Under the pieces are notes generated by a model that was not told where the DNA came from, made no database searches, and worked only from the letters and a program-made list of their open reading frames with translations. Below are positions 54,601 to 64,000 of a DNA stretch of 64,000 nt, in pieces. Each line of letters begins with the position of its first letter. Position 1 is the first letter of the stretch. This stretch comes from Pseudomonas frederiksbergensis. Its GTDB lineage: Bacteria > Pseudomonadota > Gammaproteobacteria > Pseudomonadales > Pseudomonadaceae. Location of the stretch: NCBI RefSeq assembly GCF_001874645.1, contig NZ_CP017886.1:2728001-2792000 (forward strand). The letters run 5' to 3'. The position numbers and the translations under genes were made by a program.

Positions 54601-57600
54601 ACACCGCGACCCTGACCAACCCGGCCGGTACGCCGATGACCGTCACCTTGTCGAACGGCGCCGTGATCAATATCGAGGCTGGGAAAACCACCGGCTCCGT
54701 GGTGGTCGACACTCCGCCGAACGACGTCTACAAAAACGGCAGCACCGTCAGCACCACCATTGAAAGCACCACTGGCGGTAACTTCGAGCAGCTGACCCCG
54801 AGCACCACCCCAGCCGTTACCACGATCACCGACTCGATCGACAACACCGGGCTGACGCTCACCGCCAACAACAGCATCACCGAAGGCGGGCAGATCACCT
54901 ACACCGCGACCCTGAGCAATCCGGCCGGCACCGCGATGAGCGTGACCCTGTCGAATGGCGCGGTGATCAATATCGAGGCCGGGAAAACTACTGGCAGCGT
55001 GGTGGTCGACACCCCGCCGAACGACGTTTACAAAAACGGCAGCACCGTCAGCACCACCATTGAAAGCACCACTGGCGGTAACTTCGAGCAGCTGACCCCG
55101 AGCACCACCCCAGCGGTCACGACCATTACCGACTCGATCGACAACACCGGCCTGTCCCTGGCAGCAACCGGTTCGGTCACCGAAGGCGGTCAAATCACTT
55201 ACACCGCGACCCTGACTAACCCGGCCGGCACCGCGATGAGCGTGACCCTGAGCAACGGCGCGGTGATCAATATCGAGGCTGGGAAAACCACCGGTTCCGT
55301 GGTGGTCGACACCCCGCCGAACGACGTCTACAAAAACGGCAGTACCGTCAGCACCACCATTGAAAGCACCACTGGCGGTAACTTCGAGCAGTTGACCCCG
55401 AGCACGACGCCGGCGGTCACGACCATTACCGACTCGATCGACAACACTGGCCTGACACTCACCGCCAACAACACGATTACCGAAGGCGGTCAGATCACTT
55501 ACACCGCGACCCTGACTAACCCGGCCGGCACCGCGATGAGCGTGACCCTGTCGAACGGTGCGGTGATCAATATCGAAGCCGGCAAGACCACCGGTTCCGT
55601 GGTGGTCGACACTCCAGCGAACGACGTCTACAAAAACGGCAGCACCGTCAGCACCACCATCGAAAGCACCACCGGTGGCAACTTCGAGCAGTTGACCCCG
55701 AGCACCACCCCAGCCGTTACGACGATTACCGACTCGATCGACAACACCGGGCTGTCCCTGGCAGCAACCGGTTCGGTTACCGAAGGCGGCCAGATCACCT
55801 ACACCGCGACCCTGACCAATCCGGCCGGCACCGCGATGAGCGTGACCCTGTCGAATGGCGCGGTGATCAATATCGAAGCCGGCAAGACCACCGGTTCCGT
55901 GGTGGTCGACACTCCGCCGAACGATGTCTACAAAAACGGCAGCACCGTCAGCACCACCATCGAAAGCACCACCGGTGGCAACTTCGAGCAGTTGACCCCA
56001 AGCACCACCCCAGCCGTTACCACGATTACCGACTCGATCGATAACACCGGCCTGTCCCTGGCAGCAACCGGTTCGGTTACCGAAGGCGGCCAGATCACCT
56101 ACACCGCGACCCTGAGCAATCCGGCCGGCACCGCGATGAGCGTGACCCTGTCCAACGGCGCGGTGATCAACATCGAGGTCGGTAAAACCACCGGTTCCGT
56201 GGTGGTCGACACCCCGCCGAACGACGTTTACAAAAACGGCAGCACCGTCAGCACCACCATCGAAAGCACCACTGGCGGTAACTTCGAGCAGCTGACCCCG
56301 AGCACGACGCCGGCGGTCACGACGATTACCGATTCGATCGACAACACCGGCCTGTCCCTGGCAGCAACCGGTTTGGTCACCGAAGGCGGGCAGATCACCT
56401 ACACCGCGACGCTGACCAACCCGGCCGGCACGGCGATGAGCGTGACGCTGAGCAACGGCGCGGTGATCAACATTGAGGCCGGTAAAACCACCGGCTCCGT
56501 GGTGGTCGACACTCCGCCGAACGACGTTTACAAGAACGGCAGCACCGTCAGCACCACCATCGAAAGCACCACCGGTGGCAACTTCGAGCAGCTGACCCCG
56601 AGCACCACCCCAGCCGTTACGACGATTACCGATTCGATCGACAATACCGGTCTGTCCCTGACGGCGAATGGTTCGGTGGTTGAAGGCGGCCAGATCACCT
56701 ACACCGCGACGCTGACCAACCCGGCCGGCACCGCGATGAGCGTGACCCTGAGCAATGGCGCGGTGATCAATATCGAAGCCGGGAAAACCACCGGCTCCGT
56801 GGTGGTCGACACCCCGCCGAACGACGTTTACAAAAACGGCAGCACCGTCAGCACCACCATCGAAAGCACCACTGGCGGCAATTTCGAGCAGCTGACCCCG
56901 AGCACCACCCCAGCCGTTACGACCATTACCGATTCGATCGACAATACCGGTCTGTCCCTGACGGCGAATGGTTCGGTGGTTGAAGGCGGACAGATCACCT
57001 ACACCGCCACGCTGACCAATCCGGCCGGCACCGCGATGAGCGTGACCCTGTCCAACGGCGCGGTGATCAACATCGAGGCCGGTAAAACCACCGGTTCCGT
57101 GGTGGTCGACACTCCGCCGAACGACGTTTACAAAAACGGCAGCACCGTCAGCACCACCATCGAAAGCACCACTGGCGGCAATTTCGAGCAGTTGACCCCG
57201 AGCACCACCCCAGCCGTTACGACGATCACTGACTCGATCGATAACACCGGCCTGACACTCACCGCCAACAACACGATTACCGAAGGCGGCCAGATCACCT
57301 ACACCGCGACCCTGACCAATCCGGCCGGCACCGCGATGAGCGTGACGCTGTCGAACGGTGCGGTGATCAATATCGAAGCTGGCAAGACTTCCGGCACGGT
57401 GGTGGTCGACACCCCGCCGAACGACGTTTACAAAAACGGCAGCACCGTCAGCACCACCATCGAAAGCACCACTGGCGGCAATTTCGAGCAGTTGACCCCG
57501 AGCACCACCCCAGCCGTTACGACGATCACTGACTCGATCGATAACACCGGCCTGACACTCACCGCCAACAACACGATTACCGAAGGCGGCCAGATCACCT

Positions 57601-60600
57601 ACACCGCGACCCTGACCAATCCGGCCGGCACGGCGATGAGCGTGACGCTGTCGAACGGTGCGGTGATCAATATCGAAGCTGGCAAGACTTCCGGCACGGT
57701 GGTGGTCGACACCCCGCCGAACGACGTTTACAAAAACGGCAGCACCGTCAGCACCACCATCGAAAGCACCACTGGCGGTAACTTCGAGCAGCTGACCCCG
57801 AGCACCACCCCAGCCGTTACGACGATTACCGACTCGATCGACAACACTGGCCTGACACTCACCGCCAACAACACGATTACCGAAGGCGGTCAGATCACTT
57901 ACACCGCGACCCTGACCAACCCGGCCGGCACCGCGATGAGCGTGACGCTGAGCAACGGCGCGGTGATCAACATTGAGGCCGGTAAAACCACCGGCTCCGT
58001 GGTGGTCGACACTCCGCCGAACGACGTTTACAAGAACGGCAGCACCGTCAGCACCACCATCGAAAGCACCACTGGCGGCAATTTCGAGCAGTTGACCCCA
58101 AGCACCACCCCAGCCGTTACCACGATTACCGATTCGATCGACAATACCGGTCTGTCCCTGACGGCGAATGGTTCGGTGGTTGAAGGCGGACAGATCACTT
58201 ACACCGCGACGCTGACTAACCCGGCCGGCACCGCGATGAGCGTGACCCTGTCCAACGGCGCGGTGATCAATATCGAGGCTGGCAAGACTTCCGGCACGGT
58301 GGTGGTCGACACTCCGCCGAACGACGTTTACAAAAACGGCAGCACCGTCAGCACCACCATCGAAAGCACCACTGGCGGCAATTTCGAGCAGCTGACCCCG
58401 AGCACGACGCCGGCGGTCACGACGATTACCGATTCGATCGACAACACTGGGCTGTCCCTGGCAGCAACCGGCTCGGTGGCTGAAGGTGGTCACATCACCT
58501 ACACCGCGACCCTGACCAACGCCGCCGGCACACCAGTGACCGTGACCTTGAGCAACGGTGCAGTCATCAACATCGACGCCGGTAAAACCACCGGTTCCGT
58601 GGTGGTCGATGCACCAAAAGACGACGTTTATATCGATGCCGGTAAAGTCCAGGCGACGATCACCACCGCCACCGGTGGCAACTTCGAGAATCTGGTCACC
58701 GATAAAACGGCGGCGGTGACCAGCGTCACCGACACCATCGACACTTCGACGGTGAAACTGACCGCCACCGAAACCGCCGCTGAAGGTGGCACCGTCACCT
58801 ACACCGCCACCGTCTCGGCACCGGTCACCGGCTCGGCTGTCGTGGTGACCTTGGCCAACGGCCAGACCATCACCATCCCGGTTGGTTCGAGCTCCGGCAC
58901 CGCGACCACCACCGCGCCGAACGACGCGCTGATCGGCCACACCCCGCTGACCAACGCCATTACCACCGTCAGCGGCGGTAACTACGAAAACCTGGTCGCC
59001 GACAAAACCACTGTCACCACCAAAGTGACCGACACCGTCGACACCACCAACCTGACGCTGAGCGCCACCGGTTCCGTGGCTGAAGGTGGTCACATCACCT
59101 ACACCGCGACCCTGACCAATGCCGCCGGCACACCAGTGACCGTGACCTTGAGCAACGGTGCAGTGATCAACATCGACGCCGGTAAAACCACCGGTTCCGT
59201 GGTGGTCGATGCACCAAAAGACGACGTTTATATCGATGCCGGTAAAGTCCAGGCGACGATCACCACCGCCACCGGTGGCAACTTCGAGAATCTGGTCACC
59301 GATAAAACGGCGGCGGTGACCAGCGTCACCGACACCATCGACACTTCGACGGTGAAACTGACCGCCACCGAAACCGCCGCTGAAGGTGGCACCGTCACCT
59401 ACACCGCCACCGTCTCGGCACCGGTCACCGGCTCGGCAGTGATCGTGACCTTGGCCAACGGCCAGACCATCACCATCCCGGTTGGTTCGAGCTCCGGCAC
59501 CGCGACCACCACCGCGCCGAACGACGCGCTGATCGGCCACACCCCGCTGACCAACGCCATTACCACCGTCAGCGGCGGTAACTACGAAAACCTGGTCGCC
59601 GACAAAACCACTGTCACCACCAAAGTGACCGACACCGTCGACACCACCAACCTGACGCTGAGCGCCACCGGTTCCGTGGCTGAAGGTGGTCACATCACCT
59701 ACACCGCGACCCTGACCAATGCCGCCGGCACACCAGTGACCGTGACCTTGAGCAACGGTGCAGTGATCAACATCGACGCCGGTAAAACCACCGGTTCCGT
59801 GATCGTCGATGCACCAAAAGACGACGTTTATATCGATGCCGGTAAAGTCCAGGCGACGATCACCACCGCCACCGGTGGCAACTTCGAAAACCTGGTCACC
59901 GATAAAACGGCGGCGGTGACCAGCGTCACCGACACCATCGACACTTCGACGGTGAAACTGACCGCCACCGAAACCGCCGCTGAAGGCGGCACCGTCACCT
60001 ACACCGCCACCGTCTCGGCACCGGTCACCGGCTCGGCAGTGATCGTGACCTTGGCCAACGGCCAGACCATCACCATCCCGGTTGGTTCGAGCTCCGGCAC
60101 CGCGACCACCACCGCGCCGAACGACGCGCTGATCGGCCACACCCCGCTGACCAACGCCATTACCACCGTCAGCGGCGGTAACTACGAAAACCTGGTCGCC
60201 GACAAAACCACTGTCACCACCAAAGTGACCGACACCGTCGACACCACCAACCTGACGCTGAGCGCCACCGGTTCCGTGGCTGAAGGTGGTCACATCACCT
60301 ACACCGCGACCCTGACCAATGCCGCCGGCACACCAGTGACCGTGACCTTGAGCAACGGTGCAGTGATCAACATCGACGCCGGTAAAACCACCGGTTCCGT
60401 GATCGTCGATGCACCAAAAGACGACGTTTATATCGATGCCGGTAAAGTCCAGGCGACGATCACCACCGCCACCGGTGGCAACTTCGAAAACCTGGTCACC
60501 GATAAAACGGCGGCGGTGACCAGCGTCACTGACACCATCGATAAAACCGAAGTCAGCATCAGCGGCAGCAGTCAGGTCACTGAAGGTCAGACCGCCAGCT

Positions 60601-63600
60601 ACACCGTGACCCTCACGCACCCGTCGCAAACCGAAGTAACGCTGAAAATCGTCTACAGCGGCACCGCTACCGATGGCTCGGATTTCACCGGCGTGTACAC
60701 CGTGAAAATTCCGGCAGGTGCCAGCAGCGCCAGCTTCAACATCGCGACCATTGACGACAAGATCACCGAACCCACCGAAAACTTCGTGGTCAAGATCGAC
60801 TCGGCCACCGGTGGCAATTTCGAGAATCTGGTGGTCAGCAGCACCAATGGCAGCGTCAGCACCACCATCATCGACAACGATGCACCTCCGGTCATCGACC
60901 TGGACGCCAACGACTCCAGTGGCGCCACGGGTGCCGACTACAAAGTGACCTTCACCGAAGGCACCGCGGGGCCGGGCGTATCGATTGCGGATACCGATAT
61001 CAAGATCACCGACCCGGACAGCACGATGCTGACCGGCGCCACTATCGTGCTGACCAACCGTCAGCCGGGCGACTCGCTGAACCTGGGCAACAGCGTCAAC
61101 GGCATCAGCATCAACACCAACAGCAAAGATGGTTCGATCACCCTGACGCTGTCCGGCAACGCGACGCTGGCCGACTACATGCAGCAGATCAAGAACATCA
61201 CCTTCACCAACAACAGTCATGACCCGAGCACAACGCCACGGACCATCACCGTGACCGTGACCGATGGCGGCAACTACTCCAACGTGGCAACGACAACCGT
61301 CAACGTGGTCGCGGTCAACGATGCACCCGTCGCCACAGGGGGCGCCGTCACCGGCACCGAAGACACCCCGCTGATCCTGGGGTGGTCGAACTTCGGAGTG
61401 AGTGATGTCGACAGTCCTGCCACCAGCCTGGGCGTGAAAATCACCGCGCTGCCAGGCGACGGCAAGTTGCAGTATCTGGATGGTTCGACCTGGAAAGATG
61501 TGGCGAACAACCAGACCTTCAGCAAGGCCGACATCGACGCCGGCAAGTTGCGCTTCATGCCTGATGCCAACGAGTCCGGCACCAATGGCTACGGCGGCAC
61601 CGGCCTGGGCAACCAGCAGGCGGATTACGCACAGATCCAGTTCCAGCCAACCGACGGCCAATTGCTGGGCAACACCGGCACGGTGAAAGTCGACATCACG
61701 CCAGTCGCTGATGCGCCGACGCTGAGTGTCGCCGACAACAACGTGCATTCGACAGGCCTGATCAAGGAGGTCTGGACCGGTCTGGCGGGGCTCGGCACCA
61801 GCGGTAGTGGAGCGCCAGCTGAAACCCTGAAATCCGTGATCGATGCCGCCGGCACTCCGAACAGCAGCGGTACCGTGAGCAACGTGCAGTCCGACGGCAA
61901 CGTTGCAGCCGGCACAGCGTCTAAAACCTCCGGCCTGATCTACCTCGAAGCCGGCAAGACCTACAGCTTCAGCGGTACCGGCGACGACAGTCTGCTGGTG
62001 ACCATCGGCGGCAAAAACGTGGCCGCCATCACATGGGGCGCGGGTGGCCAACTCTCGGGATCGTTCACGCCGACCACCAGCGGCTACTACACCCTGGATA
62101 TCTACCATCACAACCAAAATGGCCCGGGTAACTACGACGTCAATCTATCGGTCAACGGCGCCCCGGCGATCGACCTGAGCAGCGCTGGCGTGCCGATCTA
62201 CACGGGCGTCACCGATCTGATCAATGCCGGCGTGACGGTTTCCGACCTGCACGGCAGCAACGGTGAAGGCTACTACGACGGCTACAAGCTCAACACGGGC
62301 GCCGAGGGCGGCAGCGTTCACCTGTCGAAAATCACCACCGCGCTGACCGACACCGATGGCTCCGAAAGCCTGAGCGTGAAAATCGGCGGTATGCCGGCCG
62401 GTTCCGTACTCAGCGATGGCGCGGGTCATACCTTCACGGTGGCGACCACTGGCGAAGCGAACGTCACTGGCTGGAACCTCGGCACCCTGACACTCACCCC
62501 GCCGCCGTACTTCAACGGCTCGATCAACCTGACGGTCACGTCGACTTCCACCGAGTCCCTCGGCGGCTCGGCGCCAAGCACTGCGCAGATCCCGGTCACG
62601 GTTTACCCGGCGGTGTATAACGCGTCGGTCGCCACTTCGGGGAATGACAATTTCGTCGGCACTGACGGCAACGACATCATGGTCGCCGACATCGGTGGCC
62701 TGACGGTGGTGCCCGGCACCAACTACAACATTGCGTTCATGGTCGACAGCTCGGGCAGCATGAGCGCCTCCTCGATCAGTGCGGCCAAAGACTCGCTGAC
62801 ATCGGTGTTCAACACCCTCAAGAACAGCCTGGGCGCCAGCACGTCGGGCACGGTGAATGTCTTCCTCGCGGACTTCGATACCCAGGTCAACAAGCAGGTT
62901 GCGGTCAACCTGAACGACCCGAATGCCCTGACCCTGCTCAAGTCGGTGCTGGACTCGATGGTCTCCGGCGGCGGCACCAACTACGAAGACGTGTTCAAGA
63001 CCACGGCCAACTTCTTCCAGAGCAGCATGGCCACCGGTAACAGCCACGCGACCAACCTGACGTATTTCATTACCGACGGACAGCCCACGTACTACCAGTC
63101 CGGCGAACAGACCAACCCGTCGTTGTACAACGGTGGCGCGAAGCTGGACGACGTCGTCACGACCGCCAATTACAAGTTGGGGGACACGTTCGCCAAGTAC
63201 CTGGATAACACGCACTACCTCTCCATCGGCACCGATGGTTCGACGACGTTGCAGACTTACACGGGTAACCAATGGACCAGCAAAGACCTGGGCATGCTCC
63301 ACGCTCAGGGCGATGGCACCTATGAACTGTCGAAGCTGGCCGGTACCGGCTATAGCAGCGACGGCAGCACGACCAGTAACTCCAACGACAGCTTCGCCTT
63401 GCTCGGCAAGTTGTCGCAGGTCGAGGCCATCGGTCTGAACAGCGATGTCAGCCTCAGCGACCTGAAACCGTTCGACACCGATGGCAAACCGCAAACCAAT
63501 ATCGACCCGGCCAACCTGGCCAACTCGATCATCGGTCACACCGAAGCGACACTCCCAGGCAACGACACTGTCAGTGGCGGCGACGGTAACGACATCCTGT

Positions 63601-64000
63601 TCGGTGACCTGGTGAGCTTCAACGGCATCGCCGGCGAGGGTTACCAGGCCATGCAGGCCTTCGTTGCCCAGCAAACCGGTGTGGATGTCAGCAAAATCAC
63701 CACCAGCAACGTGCACCAGTACATCACTGAGCACTACACCGCGTTCGATGTGTCTGGCTCTCATGACGGTAATGACACGTTGCTGGGCGGTGCCGGTAAC
63801 GACATCCTCTTCGGTCAGGGCGGTAACGACCTGCTCGATGGCGGCAAGGGCAATGACATCCTGCTGGGCGGTACGGGTAATGACACGCTGATCGGCGGTC
63901 AGGGCAACGACATCCTGATCGGTGGCGCGGGCGCCGACACTTTCGTCTGGAAGGCTGGCGACACCGGCAACGACGTGATCAAGGACTTCAAGGCCAGCGA
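51624..64000 (+). CDS. LapA-type giant biofilm adhesin (3' end outside window)
   Basis: At least 4125 residues, open to the window edge. The start MSSVVAIVKSIVGQVFVVSPEG (GGAG upstream) begins a LapA-type retention module. AAAAG at 106-110 matches the di-alanine site that the periplasmic protease LapG cuts. Then come 28 Ig-like/LapA repeats of exactly 100 residues (52131-60530), a Calx-beta-like unit (about 60531-60890), mixed beta domains, a von Willebrand A domain with MIDAS DSSGSMS at about 3708, and RTX repeats (GGxGNDxLxG) from about 63550. The type I secretion signal should follow beyond 64000. The 10.5-kb antisense frame over it is a shadow. Confidence 0.93.
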   Translation, partial: MSSVVAIVKSIVGQVFVVSPEGIRRVLIEGDRLFTGDQVDTGPAGAVSLELADGRTLDLGRDTQWSGSAPDSTTDLAQATAQAAPSVEELQQAILAGADPTTDIEAAAAGPTATGSGGAAGGGHSFVALDATAARVAPTIGFPTAGIGAGTSAADITTGAQNTNNGNNVLVGSTLSLSATSTITEAGGVLVYTANVTRAPLTDLSITLSNGSVIVIQAGQVSGSVNVPLAPNDSVYNDPHQITVNVTGTTGGGGLVLTVDPTPAVTQVTDTIDTTTVTLTAGSTVTEGGQITYTATLTNPAQTPVTVTLSNGSTITIDAGKTTGSVNVDTPANDVYKNGSTVSTTITGATGGNFENLVPSTTPAVTTIHDSIDNTGLSLAATGSVTEGGQITYTATLTNPAGTAMSVTLSNGAVINIEAGKTSGTVVVDTPPNDVYKNGSTVSTTIESTTGGNFEQLTPSTTPAVTTITDSIDNTGLTLTANNTITEGGQITYTATLTNPAGTAMSVTLSNGAVINIEAGKTTGSVVVDTPPNDVYKNGSTVSTTIESTTGGNFEQLTPSTTPAVTTITDSIDNTGLTLTANNSITEGGQITYTATLTNPAGTAMSVTLSNGAVINIEAGKTTGSVVVDTPPNDVYKNGSTVSTTIESTTGGNFEQLTPSTTPAVTTITDSIDNTGLSLAATGSVTEGGQITYTATLTNPAGTAMSVTLSNGAVINIEAGKTTGSVVVDTPPNDVYKNGSTVSTTIESTTGGNFEQLTPSTTPAVTTITDSIDNTGLSLAATGSVTEGGQITYTATLTNPAGTAMSVTLSNGAVINIDAGKTTGSVVVDTPPNDVYKNGSTVSTTIESTTGGNFEQLTPSTTPAVTTITDSIDNTGLSLAATGSVTEGGQITYTATLTNPAGTAMSVTLSNGAVINIDAGKTTGSVVVDTPPNDVYKNGSTVSTTIESTTGGNFEQLTPSTTPAVTTITDSIDNTGLTLTANNTITEGGQITYTATLTNPAGTPMTVTLSNGAVINIEAGKTTGSVVVDTPPNDVYKNGSTVSTTIESTTGGNFEQLTPSTTPAVTTITDSIDNTGLTLTANNSITEGGQITYTATLSNPAGTAMSVTLSNGAVINIEAGKTTGSVVVDTPPNDVYKNGSTVSTTIESTTGGNFEQLTPSTTPAVTTITDSIDNTGLSLAATGSVTEGGQITYTATLTNPAGTAMSVTLSNGAVINIEAGKTTGSVVVDTPPNDVYKNGSTVSTTIESTTGGNFEQLTPSTTPAVTTITDSIDNTGLTLTANNTITEGGQITYTATLTNPAGTAMSVTLSNGAVINIEAGKTTGSVVVDTPANDVYKNGSTVSTTIESTTGGNFEQLTPSTTPAVTTITDSIDNTGLSLAATGSVTEGGQITYTATLTNPAGTAMSVTLSNGAVINIEAGKTTGSVVVDTPPNDVYKNGSTVSTTIESTTGGNFEQLTPSTTPAVTTITDSIDNTGLSLAATGSVTEGGQITYTATLSNPAGTAMSVTLSNGAVINIEVGKTTGSVVVDTPPNDVYKNGSTVSTTIESTTGGNFEQLTPSTTPAVTTITDSIDNTGLSLAATGLVTEGGQITYTATLTNPAGTAMSVTLSNGAVINIEAGKTTGSVVVDTPPNDVYKNGSTVSTTIESTTGGNFEQLTPSTTPAVTTITDSIDNTGLSLTANGSVVEGGQITYTATLTNPAGTAMSVTLSNGAVINIEAGKTTGSVVVDTPPNDVYKNGSTVSTTIESTTGGNFEQLTPSTTPAVTTITDSIDNTGLSLTANGSVVEGGQITYTATLTNPAGTAMSVTLSNGAVINIEAGKTTGSVVVDTPPNDVYKNGSTVSTTIESTTGGNFEQLTPSTTPAVTTITDSIDNTGLTLTANNTITEGGQITYTATLTNPAGTAMSVTLSNGAVINIEAGKTSGTVVVDTPPNDVYKNGSTVSTTIESTTGGNFEQLTPSTTPAVTTITDSIDNTGLTLTANNTITEGGQITYTATLTNPAGTAMSVTLSNGAVINIEAGKTSGTVVVDTPPNDVYKNGSTVSTTIESTTGGNFEQLTPSTTPAVTTITDSIDNTGLTLTANNTITEGGQITYTATLTNPAGTAMSVTLSNGAVINIEAGKTTGSVVVDTPPNDVYKNGSTVSTTIESTTGGNFEQLTPSTTPAVTTITDSIDNTGLSLTANGSVVEGGQITYTATLTNPAGTAMSVTLSNGAVINIEAGKTSGTVVVDTPPNDVYKNGSTVSTTIESTTGGNFEQLTPSTTPAVTTITDSIDNTGLSLAATGSVAEGGHITYTATLTNAAGTPVTVTLSNGAVINIDAGKTTGSVVVDAPKDDVYIDAGKVQATITTATGGNFENLVTDKTAAVTSVTDTIDTSTVKLTATETAAEGGTVTYTATVSAPVTGSAVVVTLANGQTITIPVGSSSGTATTTAPNDALIGHTPLTNAITTVSGGNYENLVADKTTVTTKVTDTVDTTNLTLSATGSVAEGGHITYTATLTNAAGTPVTVTLSNGAVINIDAGKTTGSVVVDAPKDDVYIDAGKVQATITTATGGNFENLVTDKTAAVTSVTDTIDTSTVKLTATETAAEGGTVTYTATVSAPVTGSAVIVTLANGQTITIPVGSSSGTATTTAPNDALIGHTPLTNAITTVSGGNYENLVADKTTVTTKVTDTVDTTNLTLSATGSVAEGGHITYTATLTNAAGTPVTVTLSNGAVINIDAGKTTGSVIVDAPKDDVYIDAGKVQATITTATGGNFENLVTDKTAAVTSVTDTIDTSTVKLTATETAAEGGTVTYTATVSAPVTGSAVIVTLANGQTITIPVGSSSGTATTTAPNDALIGHTPLTNAITTVSGGNYENLVADKTTVTTKVTDTVDTTNLTLSATGSVAEGGHITYTATLTNAAGTPVTVTLSNGAVINIDAGKTTGSVIVDAPKDDVYIDAGKVQATITTATGGNFENLVTDKTAAVTSVTDTIDKTEVSISGSSQVTEGQTASYTVTLTHPSQTEVTLKIVYSGTATDGSDFTGVYTVKIPAGASSASFNIATIDDKITEPTENFVVKIDSATGGNFENLVVSSTNGSVSTTIIDNDAPPVIDLDANDSSGATGADYKVTFTEGTAGPGVSIADTDIKITDPDSTMLTGATIVLTNRQPGDSLNLGNSVNGISINTNSKDGSITLTLSGNATLADYMQQIKNITFTNNSHDPSTTPRTITVTVTDGGNYSNVATTTVNVVAVNDAPVATGGAVTGTEDTPLILGWSNFGVSDVDSPATSLGVKITALPGDGKLQYLDGSTWKDVANNQTFSKADIDAGKLRFMPDANESGTNGYGGTGLGNQQADYAQIQFQPTDGQLLGNTGTVKVDITPVADAPTLSVADNNVHSTGLIKEVWTGLAGLGTSGSGAPAETLKSVIDAAGTPNSSGTVSNVQSDGNVAAGTASKTSGLIYLEAGKTYSFSGTGDDSLLVTIGGKNVAAITWGAGGQLSGSFTPTTSGYYTLDIYHHNQNGPGNYDVNLSVNGAPAIDLSSAGVPIYTGVTDLINAGVTVSDLHGSNGEGYYDGYKLNTGAEGGSVHLSKITTALTDTDGSESLSVKIGGMPAGSVLSDGAGHTFTVATTGEANVTGWNLGTLTLTPPPYFNGSINLTVTSTSTESLGGSAPSTAQIPVTVYPAVYNASVATSGNDNFVGTDGNDIMVADIGGLTVVPGTNYNIAFMVDSSGSMSASSISAAKDSLTSVFNTLKNSLGASTSGTVNVFLADFDTQVNKQVAVNLNDPNALTLLKSVLDSMVSGGGTNYEDVFKTTANFFQSSMATGNSHATNLTYFITDGQPTYYQSGEQTNPSLYNGGAKLDDVVTTANYKLGDTFAKYLDNTHYLSIGTDGSTTLQTYTGNQWTSKDLGMLHAQGDGTYELSKLAGTGYSSDGSTTSNSNDSFALLGKLSQVEAIGLNSDVSLSDLKPFDTDGKPQTNIDPANLANSIIGHTEATLPGNDTVSGGDGNDILFGDLVSFNGIAGEGYQAMQAFVAQQTGVDVSKITTSNVHQYITEHYTAFDVSGSHDGNDTLLGGAGNDILFGQGGNDLLDGGKGNDILLGGTGNDTLIGGQGNDILIGGAGADTFVWKAGDTGNDVIKDFKAS
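52131..60530 (+). repeat. 28 tandem 300-bp repeats in the adhesin
   Basis: Twenty-eight units with an exact 300-bp period and no indels. Units 3-22 (52731-58730) are nearly identical and begin DSIDNTGL; four alternative openings (LSLAATGSVTEGG, LTLTANNTITEGG, LTLTANNSITEGG, LSLTANGSVVEGG) alternate irregularly. The last units form 600-bp pairs (DTIDTSTVKL followed by DTVDTTNLTL) repeated three times. Confidence 0.93.
63550..63960 (+). repeat. RTX calcium-binding repeats of the adhesin
   Basis: Two clusters of the nonapeptide GGxGNDxLxG: SGGDGNDILFGD near 63570, and a longer run from about 63765 (GGAGNDILFGQGGNDLLDGG...). The run is followed by GADTFVWKAGD, which normally precedes the C-terminal type I secretion signal. 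Confidence 0.92.

Noticed and set aside
51621..62117. A 3498-residue open frame on the minus strand, rich in His, Gly, Arg and Asp
   Set aside because: It is the antisense of the adhesin repeats. The plus-strand frame has a ribosome site, a LapA retention module, a VWA domain and RTX repeats. The antisense frame stays open because the 300-bp unit and its codon bias are repeated.
51624..64000. CRISPR array suggested by the regular 300-bp repeats
   Set aside because: The repeats are in frame, code for Ig-like domains and have no spacers; no cas genes are present.

Overview
The window looks like chromosomal DNA of a Pseudomonas, most likely of the P. fluorescens group. The basis is high GC, the gene families present (pga operon, LapA-type adhesin with its LapEBC-like exporter, DUF6124 and DUF6916 proteins, FUSC efflux operon) and several copies of a Pseudomonas-style REP repeat containing GATCGCAGCC. 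No rRNA or tRNA gene was seen, so the species is an inference.

Layout. (1) Positions 1-6289, minus strand: pgaABCD for making and exporting poly-N-acetylglucosamine (pgaD is cut by the window edge). (2) 6458-9052: a DUF945 periplasmic protein and an unknown membrane protein. (3) 9053-14160: a MarR-FUSC-DUF1656-HlyD-outer-membrane-factor efflux operon in which all five genes overlap by 4 bp. (4) 14165-15630: gene remnants (HigA-like antitoxin fragment, DUF6124 fragment, a 159-bp element with perfect 33-bp inverted ends) beside an intact DUF6124 gene with a hairpin-rich leader. (5) 15631-17960: DUF2789, a YbaK-type deacylase and an NfeD/SPFH pair. (6) 17926-30011, minus strand: the most unusual locus, an apparent six-gene operon of sulfotransferase, a 2431-residue LEPR-motif/DUF4347 protein with 16 Ig-like repeats, TolC-type protein, APS kinase, aspartyl beta-hydroxylase and a second sulfotransferase (frameshifted in a G run). 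(7) 30397-34335: a class 3 lipase without signal peptide behind two near-identical lipoprotein genes and the stump of a third, resembling an effector with immunity genes. (8) 34733-37990: a frameshifted GT39-like glycosyltransferase, a tail-collar protein, a DUF6916 protein and a GNAT. (9) 38007-42205: two membrane fusion proteins and an M50 peptidase/HlyD fusion, a possible export partner for the LEPR protein. (10) 42392-46092: a TauD/ABC operon for a sulfonate-like sulfur source. (11) 46366-64000: a LapEBC-like type I exporter divergent from a LapA-type adhesin of more than 4125 residues that runs off the window.

How it fits together. Three cell-surface systems (PNAG, the LEPR giant protein, the LapA-like adhesin) lie within 64 kb, so the region reads as a biofilm and surface locus. 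The strongest candidate for something undescribed is the 18-30 kb operon. It encodes a giant secreted repeat protein together with enzymes that make PAPS, transfer sulfate and hydroxylate Asp/Asn. Fourteen of its 16 repeats carry a single acid-flanked tyrosine at the same position. I infer a secreted protein, or a partner glycan, that is sulfated and perhaps hydroxylated before TolC-dependent export. The modification itself cannot be shown from sequence.
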